A DNA stretch of 64,000 bases from positions 62,001-126,000 of the forward strand of contig NZ_JALKAP010000014.1 in the NCBI RefSeq assembly GCF_023016045.1. Direction: 5' to 3'. Made by a program: the position numbers and the translations under genes. The notes beneath the pieces were generated by a model. The model had not been told where the DNA came from, searched no databases, and saw only the letters and a program-made list of their open reading frames with translations. Source of the stretch: Marinobacter sp. S6332 (GTDB taxonomy: Bacteria; Pseudomonadota; Gammaproteobacteria; Pseudomonadales; Oleiphilaceae). This document shows, one piece after another, positions 55,020-63,108 of the stretch; position 1 is the first letter of the stretch, and the number at the start of each line of letters is the position of its first letter.

Positions 55020-55907
55020 GTGACTGAAGATCTTAAAACGGGAGCGCTGAATGTGTTTACAGACATAGCTTGGGGGCAGTGGCTCAGCTCCGGCTTTTTG
55101 CTGGTGCTTGGCATTGTTCTGGCATCATTAGCGGCCCGAAGCGTTTCAAAGGTGATGGTAAAACGCAGTTCACGGCACCATACCGTTATGGTTCGGCGGC
55201 TGGTGTTCTACATTATCTTTTTACTGTTTGGTGTGGCGGCGCTCAGAGAGGCAGGTTTCTCGCTGGATGTGGTGCTGGGCGCAGCAGGTATTCTTACCGT
55301 GGCTATCGGTTTTGCATCGCAAACCTCGGCATCCAATATGATCAGCGGGTTGTTTTTGCTTGTTGAAAAACCCTTTGAAATCGGTGACTTCATTGAAGTA
55401 GAAGCCATCATGGGCGAAGTTGTAGGTATCGACATGCTCAGTGTAAAGCTGCGCACCAGAGATAACGTCTACGTTCGCATACCCAATGAAACCTTGATCA
55501 AGACGCCGGTTGTTAACCGTTCACGTTTTCCCATTCGCAGAATCGACCTTCAGGTGGGGATTGCCTATGCTGAAGATGCTGAGAAGGTGGAAGAGCTGCT
55601 ATTGGAACTGGCAGAAAAGAACCCGGCTTGTTTGGAAGAGCCCAAAGCGTTTGTGTTGGTTACAGCGTTTGGCCCTTCTTCGGTAGATTTGCAGTTTTCC
55701 TTCTGGGTGCCTAAAGACAAGGTGCTTGAGGGCAAAAGCGGTATGCTCGTTGCCATAAAGAAAACTCTGGATAGGGCAGGCATAGAAATACCCTTTCCAC
55801 ACACCAGCATCTACGCTGGTAGCCATTCCGAGCCCTTCAAAGTGCAGTTGCTGGCGCCGGAAAAACCCATTGAAAAGGAACTGTTGGATGTCGAAAAAGA
55901 CAGTTGA
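55020..55907 (+). CDS. MscS-family mechanosensitive channel
   Basis: MscS channels open under membrane tension and release solutes on osmotic downshock. The 295-residue protein has three membrane segments in residues 20-105; the last is the pore helix region DVVLGAAGILTVAIGFASQ, followed by TSASNMISGLFLLVEKPFEIGDFIE, the MscS core motif, and the beta and C-terminal domains (NETLIKTPVVNRSRFPIRRIDL). The GTG start at 55020 has weak ribosome-binding signals. Its 3' end overlaps the RimB-like gene by 20 bp, so channel and protease are translationally linked. Confidence 0.93.
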   Translation: MTEDLKTGALNVFTDIAWGQWLSSGFLLVLGIVLASLAARSVSKVMVKRSSRHHTVMVRRLVFYIIFLLFGVAALREAGFSLDVVLGAAGILTVAIGFASQTSASNMISGLFLLVEKPFEIGDFIEVEAIMGEVVGIDMLSVKLRTRDNVYVRIPNETLIKTPVVNRSRFPIRRIDLQVGIAYAEDAEKVEELLLELAEKNPACLEEPKAFVLVTAFGPSSVDLQFSFWVPKDKVLEGKSGMLVAIKKTLDRAGIEIPFPHTSIYAGSHSEPFKVQLLAPEKPIEKELLDVEKDS

Positions 55908-56385
55908 AGCCCTCAACACCATTGAGGCGACACCTGCGGACAACAAAATCAGCCTAGGCTGGAGGGAATGGGTGGCTCTGCCAGAGCTGGATATAAACCG
56001 TATCAAAGCCAAGGTGGATACCGGCGCCCGCACCTCCTGTCTGCATACATTTCGCACAGAGCCTTATACGCAGGATGGTGAGCGCCGGGTTAGGTTTTGG
56101 GTTCACCCGGTACAGAATGATATGCACCAAGTTGTGGAGTGTGATGCTCGCGTTCTTGATGAGCGTGATGTGTCGGATTCTGGTGGGCATAAAGAATTAC
56201 GGCTGGTGATTGAGACCACTCTGATTGTTGGTGGCGAAAGCTGGCCCATTGAAATGACGCTAACAAACCGGGATACCATGCGATTCCGTATGCTGCTAGG
56301 GCGCACCGCAATGGCGGGCCGCACTACGATTTATCCCGAAGCCTCCTATCTCGCCGGTGAACCGGCTTTAAGGCCTGAAAAATGA
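55888..56385 (+). CDS. rimB: RimB-like retropepsin-type protease (formerly ATP-dependent zinc protease family)
   Basis: The 165-residue protein contains [16 protein letters not shown], the single-aspartate retropepsin-like DTGA motif of the family named Zn_protease/DUF785. In Pseudomonas, RimB is a member that acts with RimK on ribosomal S6. Later features are [41 protein letters not shown] in part, and MLLGRTAM, which match the family. I start at ATG 55888 behind AAGGAA; an extension to 55870 is possible. It overlaps MscS by 20 bp and rimK by 4 bp (ATGA). Confidence 0.85.
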   Translation: MSKKTVEALNTIEATPADNKISLGWREWVALPELDINRIKAKVDTGARTSCLHTFRTEPYTQDGERRVRFWVHPVQNDMHQVVECDARVLDERDVSDSGGHKELRLVIETTLIVGGESWPIEMTLTNRDTMRFRMLLGRTAMAGRTTIYPEASYLAGEPALRPEK

Positions 56386-57287
56386 AAATTGCAGTTCTAT
56401 CCCGTAACCGGCATTTGTACTCTACTCGCCGTTTGGTAGAAGAGGGGATTAATCGTGGCCATGAAGTGAAGGTGATTGATTGCCTGCACTGTTCCATGAA
56501 CATCACGTCCGCCAACCCGAAAATTCATTACCACGAAGAAGTTCTTGAGAATTTTGACGTGATTATTCCCCGTATCGGGGCGTCCGTTACCTTCTATGGC
56601 ACAGCGGTTTTGCGCCAGTTTGAAATGATGGGAACCTTTCCGGTGAACGAGTCTGTTGCCATCACCCGTTCAAGGGACAAACTACGCTCCCTGCAATTGC
56701 TTGCCAGAAAAGGCGTAGGCATGCCTGTAACCGGTTTTGCCAACAAGCCGGACAACGTGCCTGAACTGCTGAAGATGGTCGGCGGCGCGCCGGTGGTGAT
56801 CAAGCTATTGCAGGGTACGCAGGGCATTGGTGTGGTGCTGGCGGAAACCCGTACCGCAGCAGAAAGCGTGATTGAAGCCTTTATGGGCCTTAAAGCCGAC
56901 ATACTGGTGCAAGAATTCATCAAAGAAGCGGGCGGTGCAGATATTCGCTGCTTCGTGATTGGCGATAAAGTTATCGCTGCTATGAAGCGCCAAGGTGCCG
57001 AAGGAGAGTTTCGGTCGAATTTGCACCGTGGGGGCAGTGCGTCTCTGGTCCGAATTACACCGGAAGAGCGCAAAACAGCCATTACAGCTGCAAAAGCCAT
57101 GGGCCTGAATGTGGCCGGTGTGGATTTGTTGCGCTCAAGCCGTGGGCCGTTGGTGATGGAGGTTAACTCCTCACCCGGGCTGGAAGGCATCGAAAACGCT
57201 ACCGGCAAAAACGTAGCGGGCATGATCGTGAACTGGATTGAAAAAAACCAAGCGCCCTGGCGCACAAAAACCAAAGGCAGAGGATAA
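56382..57287 (+). CDS. rimK: ribosomal protein S6 glutamate ligase RimK
   Basis: RimK adds glutamate residues to the C-terminus of ribosomal protein S6 and can make poly-glutamate. The 301-residue ATP-grasp enzyme has [41 protein letters not shown], the ATP-binding [39 protein letters not shown] in part, and the metal-binding [14 protein letters not shown]. The start overlaps the rimB stop as ATGA. Its probable substrate, S6 with a long acidic tail, is encoded at 27123-27566. Confidence 0.95.
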   Translation: MKIAVLSRNRHLYSTRRLVEEGINRGHEVKVIDCLHCSMNITSANPKIHYHEEVLENFDVIIPRIGASVTFYGTAVLRQFEMMGTFPVNESVAITRSRDKLRSLQLLARKGVGMPVTGFANKPDNVPELLKMVGGAPVVIKLLQGTQGIGVVLAETRTAAESVIEAFMGLKADILVQEFIKEAGGADIRCFVIGDKVIAAMKRQGAEGEFRSNLHRGGSASLVRITPEERKTAITAAKAMGLNVAGVDLLRSSRGPLVMEVNSSPGLEGIENATGKNVAGMIVNWIEKNQAPWRTKTKGRG

Positions 57288-57290
57288 TCG

Positions 57291-58355
57291 ATGGCGCGAG
57301 CGCCCTTTGAAATGGCCGGAGTGCAGGTAAAGCCTGGCACCCGGCAGACCGTAGAAATCCAAATTGCGAAACTGTACACCCATACACCCCTACACATTCC
57401 GGTGGAAATTGTACACGGGCGGCGCGATGGCCCGGTACTGATGGTGTGTGGAGCCATACACGGTGATGAAATTGCCGGTGTGGAAATTGTGCGCCGTGTG
57501 CTCACCAATTCAGCGCTTCGCAATCTGCGCGGTACTTTGATAGCGGTGCCTATCGTGAACATTTTTGGATTTGTTCATCGCACCCGTTATCTGCCAGACA
57601 GGCGCGACCTCAACCGCTGTTTCCCTGGTAGCGAAAGAGGCTCCCTAGGTGGCCGTATCGCCTATTTGCTGCGTACCCAAATTATGGAACATGTAACGCA
57701 CATCATCGATTTGCACACGGGCGCCATTCACCGCTTTAACCTGCCGCAGGTGCGGGCTGAACTGAAGAACCCAGAAACTGCGCGAATGGCAGAAGCTTTC
57801 GCGGCGCCGGTTATTATTGATGCAGGCTTGCGGGAAGGCAGTTTGCGTGCCTACGCCGACTCGCTGGATATCCCCGTTATTACCTACGAAGGTGGCGAAG
57901 CCTTGCGCTTTGACGATGTCGTTATCGGTAGTGGTGTAAAAGGTGTGATGCGAGTGATGCGTGAACTGGAAATGGTTCCGCCACGGAAGGGGCGCACAAC
58001 AGTGAAAAAACGCTCGGAAATTGCAGCCAGCTCTCAATGGGTGAGGGCGGAAATCGATGGCATCATGCGGCCGGTTGCAAAGCTTGGGCAGAAAGTACGC
58101 AAAGGCCAGAAGCTGGCCATGGTGGCCGATCCGTTTGGTGAGTCCGAAACGGCGATTGTCTCACCTTGTTCGGGCATTGTTATCTGTGTGAATAATTTGC
58201 CGCTGGTTAATGAAGGCGAAGCCATTTATCACATAGCCCGATTTGACGAGCTTAACGAGGCAGAGAAAGCCATGGATTACTTCCGAAGCTCGTTTGAGAC
58301 GGAAGTAAGTGAAGCTGTTGTGCCCATGCACCCTTGGGATGAGTTGCAGAAATAA
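57291..58355 (+). CDS. M14-family succinylglutamate desuccinylase/aspartoacylase-like hydrolase
   Basis: The 354-residue protein has the zinc site of the AstE/AspA group: H-x2-E in GAIHGDEIAGVEIV, DRRDLNRCFPG and the second His in IIDLHTGA. These enzymes remove acyl or amino-acid groups from glutamate or aspartate derivatives. The last ~100 residues (IMRPVAKLGQKVRKGQKLAM, AIVSPCSGIVI) form a biotinyl/lipoyl-like barrel common in this subfamily. Position 3 bp after rimK suggests it acts on a glutamyl product, perhaps removing or processing Glu added by RimK; this is inference. The family name is firm, the substrate is not. Confidence 0.88.
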   Translation: MARAPFEMAGVQVKPGTRQTVEIQIAKLYTHTPLHIPVEIVHGRRDGPVLMVCGAIHGDEIAGVEIVRRVLTNSALRNLRGTLIAVPIVNIFGFVHRTRYLPDRRDLNRCFPGSERGSLGGRIAYLLRTQIMEHVTHIIDLHTGAIHRFNLPQVRAELKNPETARMAEAFAAPVIIDAGLREGSLRAYADSLDIPVITYEGGEALRFDDVVIGSGVKGVMRVMRELEMVPPRKGRTTVKKRSEIAASSQWVRAEIDGIMRPVAKLGQKVRKGQKLAMVADPFGESETAIVSPCSGIVICVNNLPLVNEGEAIYHIARFDELNEAEKAMDYFRSSFETEVSEAVVPMHPWDELQK

Positions 58356-58370
58356 ACCATAGGAGCCGCC

Positions 58371-58796
58371 ATGATTTGGGATCAGACATTCGTTGACCTG
58401 GCACCTCTGGCGCGAGGATTTCATTTGGTAACTAATGAAATCCTCGCGCAGGCGCCGGATATGACCAACTGCGAAGTAGGGCTGTTGCACCTATTTATTC
58501 AGCACACCTCAGCCTCACTGGCAGTCAACGAAAATGCAGACCCAGACGTGCGCGGTGACCTTGAACGTCACTTCAACGTGATGGTGCCCGAACGGGCACC
58601 ACACTATGAGCATGTGATGGAAGGGCCGGATGATATGCCAGCCCATATCAAAAATATCCTCATAGGCCCGTCACTCACTCTGCCCGTACACCATGGGCAG
58701 TTAGCCCTTGGAACCTGGCAAGGTATCTATCTTTGCGAACACCGGGACCAAGCCAGCGGGCGCCGGGTTGTGGCGACCTTGCAAGGTAGATGGTGA
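58371..58796 (+). CDS. yjbQ: YjbQ/UPF0047 family protein
   Basis: The 141-residue protein matches the YjbQ family: LLHLFIQHTSASLAVNENADPDVRGDLE and the His-rich HIKNILIGPSLTLPVHHGQLALGTWQGIYLCEHRD (in part) are its signatures. E. coli YjbQ has weak thiamine-phosphate synthase activity and the true role is not settled. A GGAGCCGCC site precedes ATG 58371, 15 bp after the M14 gene, so it is probably the last gene of the operon. The convergent amn gene ends 14 bp later. Confidence 0.9.
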   Translation: MIWDQTFVDLAPLARGFHLVTNEILAQAPDMTNCEVGLLHLFIQHTSASLAVNENADPDVRGDLERHFNVMVPERAPHYEHVMEGPDDMPAHIKNILIGPSLTLPVHHGQLALGTWQGIYLCEHRDQASGRRVVATLQGRW

Positions 58797-58810
58797 GAGC
58801 GAGGCTCCAT

Positions 58811-60298
58811 TTAGCGAAATGGCGGCTCATCAAAGCTGCGCAGCTTGCGAGAATGCAGCGTATACCGCTCACTGCGCATCAGTTCCAGAGCGCGGATGCC
58901 GATATGCAAATGCTGGGTAACCGCACTCTCGTAAAAAGCACTTGCGGCGCCGGGTAGTTTGATCTCACTGTGCAGTGGTTTGTCGCTCACGCATAGCAAG
59001 GTGCCATAGGGTACGCGAAACCTATACCCCTGCGCGGCGATGGTGCCGCTTTCCATATCAACTGCGATGGCGCGGGCAAGATTAATTTGCGAGCGCTCCT
59101 GCGCCCAGCGCAGTTCCCAGTTTCGGTCATCGTAGGTTAACACCGTGCCGGTGCGCAGTCGTCGCCGGAGCGTGTCGCCCTCGTCGCCGGTAATCTCCGC
59201 CGCAGCCTGCTGGAGCACTTGCTGCACCTCGGCCAACGCTGGTAAGGGAATGTTTGGCGGTAGTACTCGATCAAGAATGCCGTCCCGGCGCATATAAGCA
59301 TGGGCCAGTACATAGTCCCCAATCACCTGCGACTGCCGCAGCCCACCGCAATGGCCAATCATCAGCCAACAGTGCGGGCGTATTACGGCGAGGTGGTCGG
59401 TGATGTTTTTGGCATTGGAAGGCCCCACGCCAATGTTAACCAACGTAATGCCCTGACCCGGTTCCTTTGCTTTCAGGTGATAGGCGGGCATCTGGAACCT
59501 GTGCCAGACTACAGAGTCTACAAGCGCCTGCATTTCCTCTTCGCGCATACCCCGTTCAATCACCACATTCCCGGGTAGAACCATGCTCTGAAAGCGTGAA
59601 CTTCCCAATAGCATGTCGAGCCCATGGCGAATGAATTGGTCGACATAGCGATGGTAGTTGGTCAGCAATATCCAACGCTGCACGTGTTGCCAGTCACTGC
59701 CGGTGTAATGCACCAAACGCCGCAAGGAAAAATCCGTGCGAGAGGCATCGAACAGGGCTAGCGGTAGTTCTTCAAGATCCTGCCAGTCGCGCAGGCCATC
59801 GGCTGTGCCGTCATCGGTTGCAGATAGATCGGTGCTGGGGAAAATCCGAGCCAGCTCGCTGGCGGTAACGCCCGAAGCGCCCAGCTCATCGCCCTGTTCA
59901 ACAACATAGGGGTAAGGGATTTTAACCCGGCTCCAGCCTACCTCTACCAGAACGGTGAAATCCCCCATGATATGCTCCAGCTGGTTTTCCAGATAACGCC
60001 GGAAAGCCTCCGGTTGGGTTACCGTAATGGTGTATACACCCGGCACCTGAAGCCGTGCATAGGCTCGTATGCTGCTGGGAACCTCGCCCTGAGCCTGATA
60101 GGTCAGGCGCAATTCGGGATAACGAAAGGCACAATGGGACGGCTGTGGCAGCTGACGGTCAGTAAGATACTGCTTCAGCGCTGCACGCAGCGCACCGGTG
60201 GCTTGCTCATAAAGCGCCGCAAGACGATCAACCGCCGCCTCCGGGGTGGTTACTGCAATAAAATCATCATCAAAAGATGGTGTCACGACAGGCCTCAA
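58811..60298 (-). CDS. amn: AMP nucleosidase
   Basis: Amn cleaves AMP to adenine and ribose-5-phosphate and helps to control the adenylate pool. The 495-residue protein has an N-terminal regulatory domain (residues 1-200) and a C-terminal nucleoside-phosphorylase-like domain with LVNIGVGPSNAKNITDHLAVIRPHCWLMIGHCGGLR, DYVLAHAYMRRDGILD, and VDMESGTIAAQGYRFRVPYGTLLCVSDKPLHSEIKLPG in part. The length is close to that of E. coli Amn (484). It is convergent with yjbQ and probably independent of the RimK operon. Confidence 0.95.
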   Translation of the reverse strand: MRPVVTPSFDDDFIAVTTPEAAVDRLAALYEQATGALRAALKQYLTDRQLPQPSHCAFRYPELRLTYQAQGEVPSSIRAYARLQVPGVYTITVTQPEAFRRYLENQLEHIMGDFTVLVEVGWSRVKIPYPYVVEQGDELGASGVTASELARIFPSTDLSATDDGTADGLRDWQDLEELPLALFDASRTDFSLRRLVHYTGSDWQHVQRWILLTNYHRYVDQFIRHGLDMLLGSSRFQSMVLPGNVVIERGMREEEMQALVDSVVWHRFQMPAYHLKAKEPGQGITLVNIGVGPSNAKNITDHLAVIRPHCWLMIGHCGGLRQSQVIGDYVLAHAYMRRDGILDRVLPPNIPLPALAEVQQVLQQAAAEITGDEGDTLRRRLRTGTVLTYDDRNWELRWAQERSQINLARAIAVDMESGTIAAQGYRFRVPYGTLLCVSDKPLHSEIKLPGAASAFYESAVTQHLHIGIRALELMRSERYTLHSRKLRSFDEPPFR

Positions 60299-60356
60299 AA
60301 TTATTTAGCAATCTTTATATCGCGCGGATTTATTCGAGTTGAAAACGCTTTCAGTG

Positions 60357-61568
60357 TTACCTTTTTGCTTCAATGCGGCTCCAATCAACATTGTTGACCG
60401 TTGAATCTTTATTAGGGTTGTAGAACCCATCGTTGTTTAGGATGTAGGTGCCATTGCCATCGGTATAAACGTGATCGTAGAAGCTGGGAAGCTTGATCGT
60501 TTCGCCTGAGGGTGTGGCGTATGGCGTTTCTTCTCGTATTGCGTCCACATGCTGCTGTTGCATGCGGTCACTGGCTGCAGAGCGCTCCTTATACCCCCCA
60601 ACAATAATATTGTTTATATCACTGTTGATTTGCTGCATCTTACGGTTGTGATCTTGCTGGTTGGCGCGGCGGTCGTTGGCACCTTTCTGCTGAATGCCCC
60701 TAATCTTCTGCCAATATCGCTGCATTTCCGCGTCCCATGCTGGGTTGGTGCGGGTTGACTGAACAATGGCTGCAAGCACCGCGTCTTCCAAATAATTGCT
60801 GCCCTCTGGGCCACGGAAGCTGCGCATACGGTTGATAGACCAGCTGCCAGCGCTCATCTGGCCTTGTTGAATCAAAACGAAATACTGCCAGATGACTAGG
60901 ACAGTTTCCTCAAGGGCCAAACCATCCTTGTTATAGGAAAGCACAAGCTTGGTGGCCTGTGTATCAAACTGTTGCCCGTAACCCATCGGTGTGGTTGTCA
61001 TATTACTTTGATCGACCATCTGAAAAATTTGGGTGTTTTGCTGGCGAAGCTTCTGGGTCAGCTCCGGCACAACTTCTTCAGAGACGAGCCGAAGGTTGGT
61101 GACGTCAGGGTCGGGATTACGCTGAACCATTTGCATCAGCCACTGGCCGGGAGACTCAGGCAATGGCAGATAAAAAACCCCGCCCGGAGTTGGCTGCATG
61201 ACCTGACTCTGAGATAAGCGACTAAACTCGAAAGAAAGACTTGGGAAGAAGCGAACTGCTCTGCCATCGGGTGCGCTGATTGTCACATCGCTGATTAGCG
61301 GGATGTTGTACAGTTGGCTTGGCATACGCGTAATGCCGCCTTCAAGGGTCCAACCCTCCGGCACCAGTACAGTGCTTGCGACCATATTGTTCATTTCAGG
61401 GTCGCGTATGGCGTGTTCACGCATCACCACCCGATTGTTGGGCCCGGAGGAGGCTTCGGCCGAGGGTGCAAATCCCCTTGAGTTGGTTGATTCAGCATCG
61501 CTACAGCCTAAAAGTGTTAGGCAAATAACCCCGACCGCCAAACGCGTTCCTGCCAGCCCCGTAAGCAT
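60357..61568 (-). CDS. lipoprotein of unknown function
   Basis: The 403-residue product begins with a lipoprotein signal (VGVICLTLLGC, lipidated Cys ~22). It is a soluble extracytoplasmic protein. A segment at residues 45-100 reads MNNMVASTVLVPEGWTLEGGI with FPSLSFEFSRL later; residues ~260-340 are Gln/Asn/Arg-rich (RANQQDHNRKMQQINSDIN) and likely helical. The C-terminus has HVYTDGNGTYILNNDGFYNPN, which resembles a DUF-type beta hairpin. I do not recognise the family. I start at ATG 61568, which has GAGGG upstream; a longer frame to 61622 is not supported. Confidence 0.75.
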   Translation of the reverse strand: MLTGLAGTRLAVGVICLTLLGCSDAESTNSRGFAPSAEASSGPNNRVVMREHAIRDPEMNNMVASTVLVPEGWTLEGGITRMPSQLYNIPLISDVTISAPDGRAVRFFPSLSFEFSRLSQSQVMQPTPGGVFYLPLPESPGQWLMQMVQRNPDPDVTNLRLVSEEVVPELTQKLRQQNTQIFQMVDQSNMTTTPMGYGQQFDTQATKLVLSYNKDGLALEETVLVIWQYFVLIQQGQMSAGSWSINRMRSFRGPEGSNYLEDAVLAAIVQSTRTNPAWDAEMQRYWQKIRGIQQKGANDRRANQQDHNRKMQQINSDINNIIVGGYKERSAASDRMQQQHVDAIREETPYATPSGETIKLPSFYDHVYTDGNGTYILNNDGFYNPNKDSTVNNVDWSRIEAKR

Positions 61569-61642
61569 TGTTCTAGCCCTCTTTGGTATGTTCTCAGTAT
61601 AGCTCAGTACCCAGAACATCAAAGAAAGTAGGGCGTGAGACG

Positions 61643-63022
61643 TTAAGCCGCGCTTCGGTCGCGCAAATCTTTAAATGCCATGGCTAGTGCTAACAGAACG
61701 ATCAGCGTAATCGCCAGCAGCCCGATACTCACTGCGCTGTGCCATGAACTGTAAGGGCGCGCCGCGAACACAATGGCCGTGATAACCGCAATACCCACCG
61801 AAGTACCAATACGTTGCCCGGTTTGCATGATGGCCCCGGAGCTGCCTGCATAGGTTAGCGGCACTTCAGCAAGGGTAAGCGTTTGGTTGGGGCTTATCAC
61901 CGAGCCTTGACCCAGACCAAAAAAAGCTAGAGACAGCAGAAGCCACCAGACACTCACGCCCATATATGCATGCAGCAGCACCACAGCAATACTGGACAGC
62001 AATCCGAAAACCGCAAAAACCAACCCCCCAATAACAACCTTACGCCCGTAATGATTGACCCGCTTGCCCGCCCAGTTGGACGACCAGGCAGATAGCAAAG
62101 CCGAAGGGATGCCGATCATGCCGGCTTCAAATGCTGAAAAGCCGACACCTTGCTGAGCGTAAAGGGGAATTAGCACCCAGACACTGGTCATGCCCAAAAA
62201 ATACAGCAGCATAATGACACTGCCATTACGGTAGCTGGACGTGGAAAATATTTTCAGATCCACCATGGGGCTGTAGCCCCGCCGTTTATACCAACGCTCC
62301 CACAGCACCCAAAGGTAAAATAGTAGAAGCCCAGTGGGTAGCAGTAGCCATATCAACCGGGATGAACGTGATTCAACAAATGGATAGAGAACCGCCAATA
62401 CACCCAAACCCACCAGCAGAGCGCCTACCGGGTCGAGCGATCTCAGGCCTTTGTTTGCCAGAGACTTGGGCTTGTGTATCAATGGGCGAGGAAACCAAAG
62501 GAGCGCCAACGCTATGGTTAACAGGCCTATGGGAACATTAATAAGAAAAGTGAGGCGCCAACCAATCTCCGGGCCTCCCAGTTGAATCAGCAACCCACCA
62601 AGTACAGGCCCAATAGCAACGGAAACACCCACCGTGGTGCCAAAAAAGCCAAAGGCGCGGCCACGATCTGGGCCCTGAAAATATTGCTGAATCATGCCAA
62701 TGCCCTGAGGGTTCAGAAACCCAGACCCGACACCCTGAACAAAACGGGCCGCATTAAGCCAATCCGCATCCGGCGCTAGTCCAGCGGCAACTGAGGCGAG
62801 GGTGAATATGGAAACCCCCAAAATGAAAAATCCGCCGCGCCCCATAAGATCCCCGGCACGGCCCGCACTCACCAGCACCACGCCGAAAGTGAGTGCGTAA
62901 CCGGAGAGCACCCATTGGATATCGGATTGGCTGGCGTTTAGCCCTTCCTGAATCGATGCAAGGGCTACGTTAATCACACTCACACTCATCAACGACATAA
63001 AAATCGCCATGAGTAGCACCAT
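61643..63022 (-). CDS. DHA2-family MFS exporter
   Basis: The 459-residue protein has about 14 membrane segments and the EmrB/QacA features: VINVALASIQEGLNASQSDIQWV, GRAGDLMGRGGFFILG (motif A), VQGVGSGFLNPQG and GPVLGGLLIQLGG (motif C). It probably expels drugs or metabolites with protons; the substrate is not evident. The ATG at 63022 has little ribosome-binding signal. The frame is open further upstream to a well-formed AAGGAG (63101-63106) with no ATG, GTG or TTG between, so the real N-terminus could be up to ~23 residues longer through a rare codon. Confidence 0.88.
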   Translation of the reverse strand: MVLLMAIFMSLMSVSVINVALASIQEGLNASQSDIQWVLSGYALTFGVVLVSAGRAGDLMGRGGFFILGVSIFTLASVAAGLAPDADWLNAARFVQGVGSGFLNPQGIGMIQQYFQGPDRGRAFGFFGTTVGVSVAIGPVLGGLLIQLGGPEIGWRLTFLINVPIGLLTIALALLWFPRPLIHKPKSLANKGLRSLDPVGALLVGLGVLAVLYPFVESRSSRLIWLLLPTGLLLFYLWVLWERWYKRRGYSPMVDLKIFSTSSYRNGSVIMLLYFLGMTSVWVLIPLYAQQGVGFSAFEAGMIGIPSALLSAWSSNWAGKRVNHYGRKVVIGGLVFAVFGLLSSIAVVLLHAYMGVSVWWLLLSLAFFGLGQGSVISPNQTLTLAEVPLTYAGSSGAIMQTGQRIGTSVGIAVITAIVFAARPYSSWHSAVSIGLLAITLIVLLALAMAFKDLRDRSAA

Positions 63023-63108
63023 AAGAACGCGCCAGCGTTCCGGGTCTTTGGTGGTGGTATCGGGGGTGGTATTTAGCTTTGGTGTCGTGATTCTCAGGGG
63101 CTCCTTGG

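Noticed and set aside
56594..57562. 322-residue minus-strand frame
   Set aside because: It is antisense to the well-supported rimK and M14 genes, with composition typical of a shadow frame.
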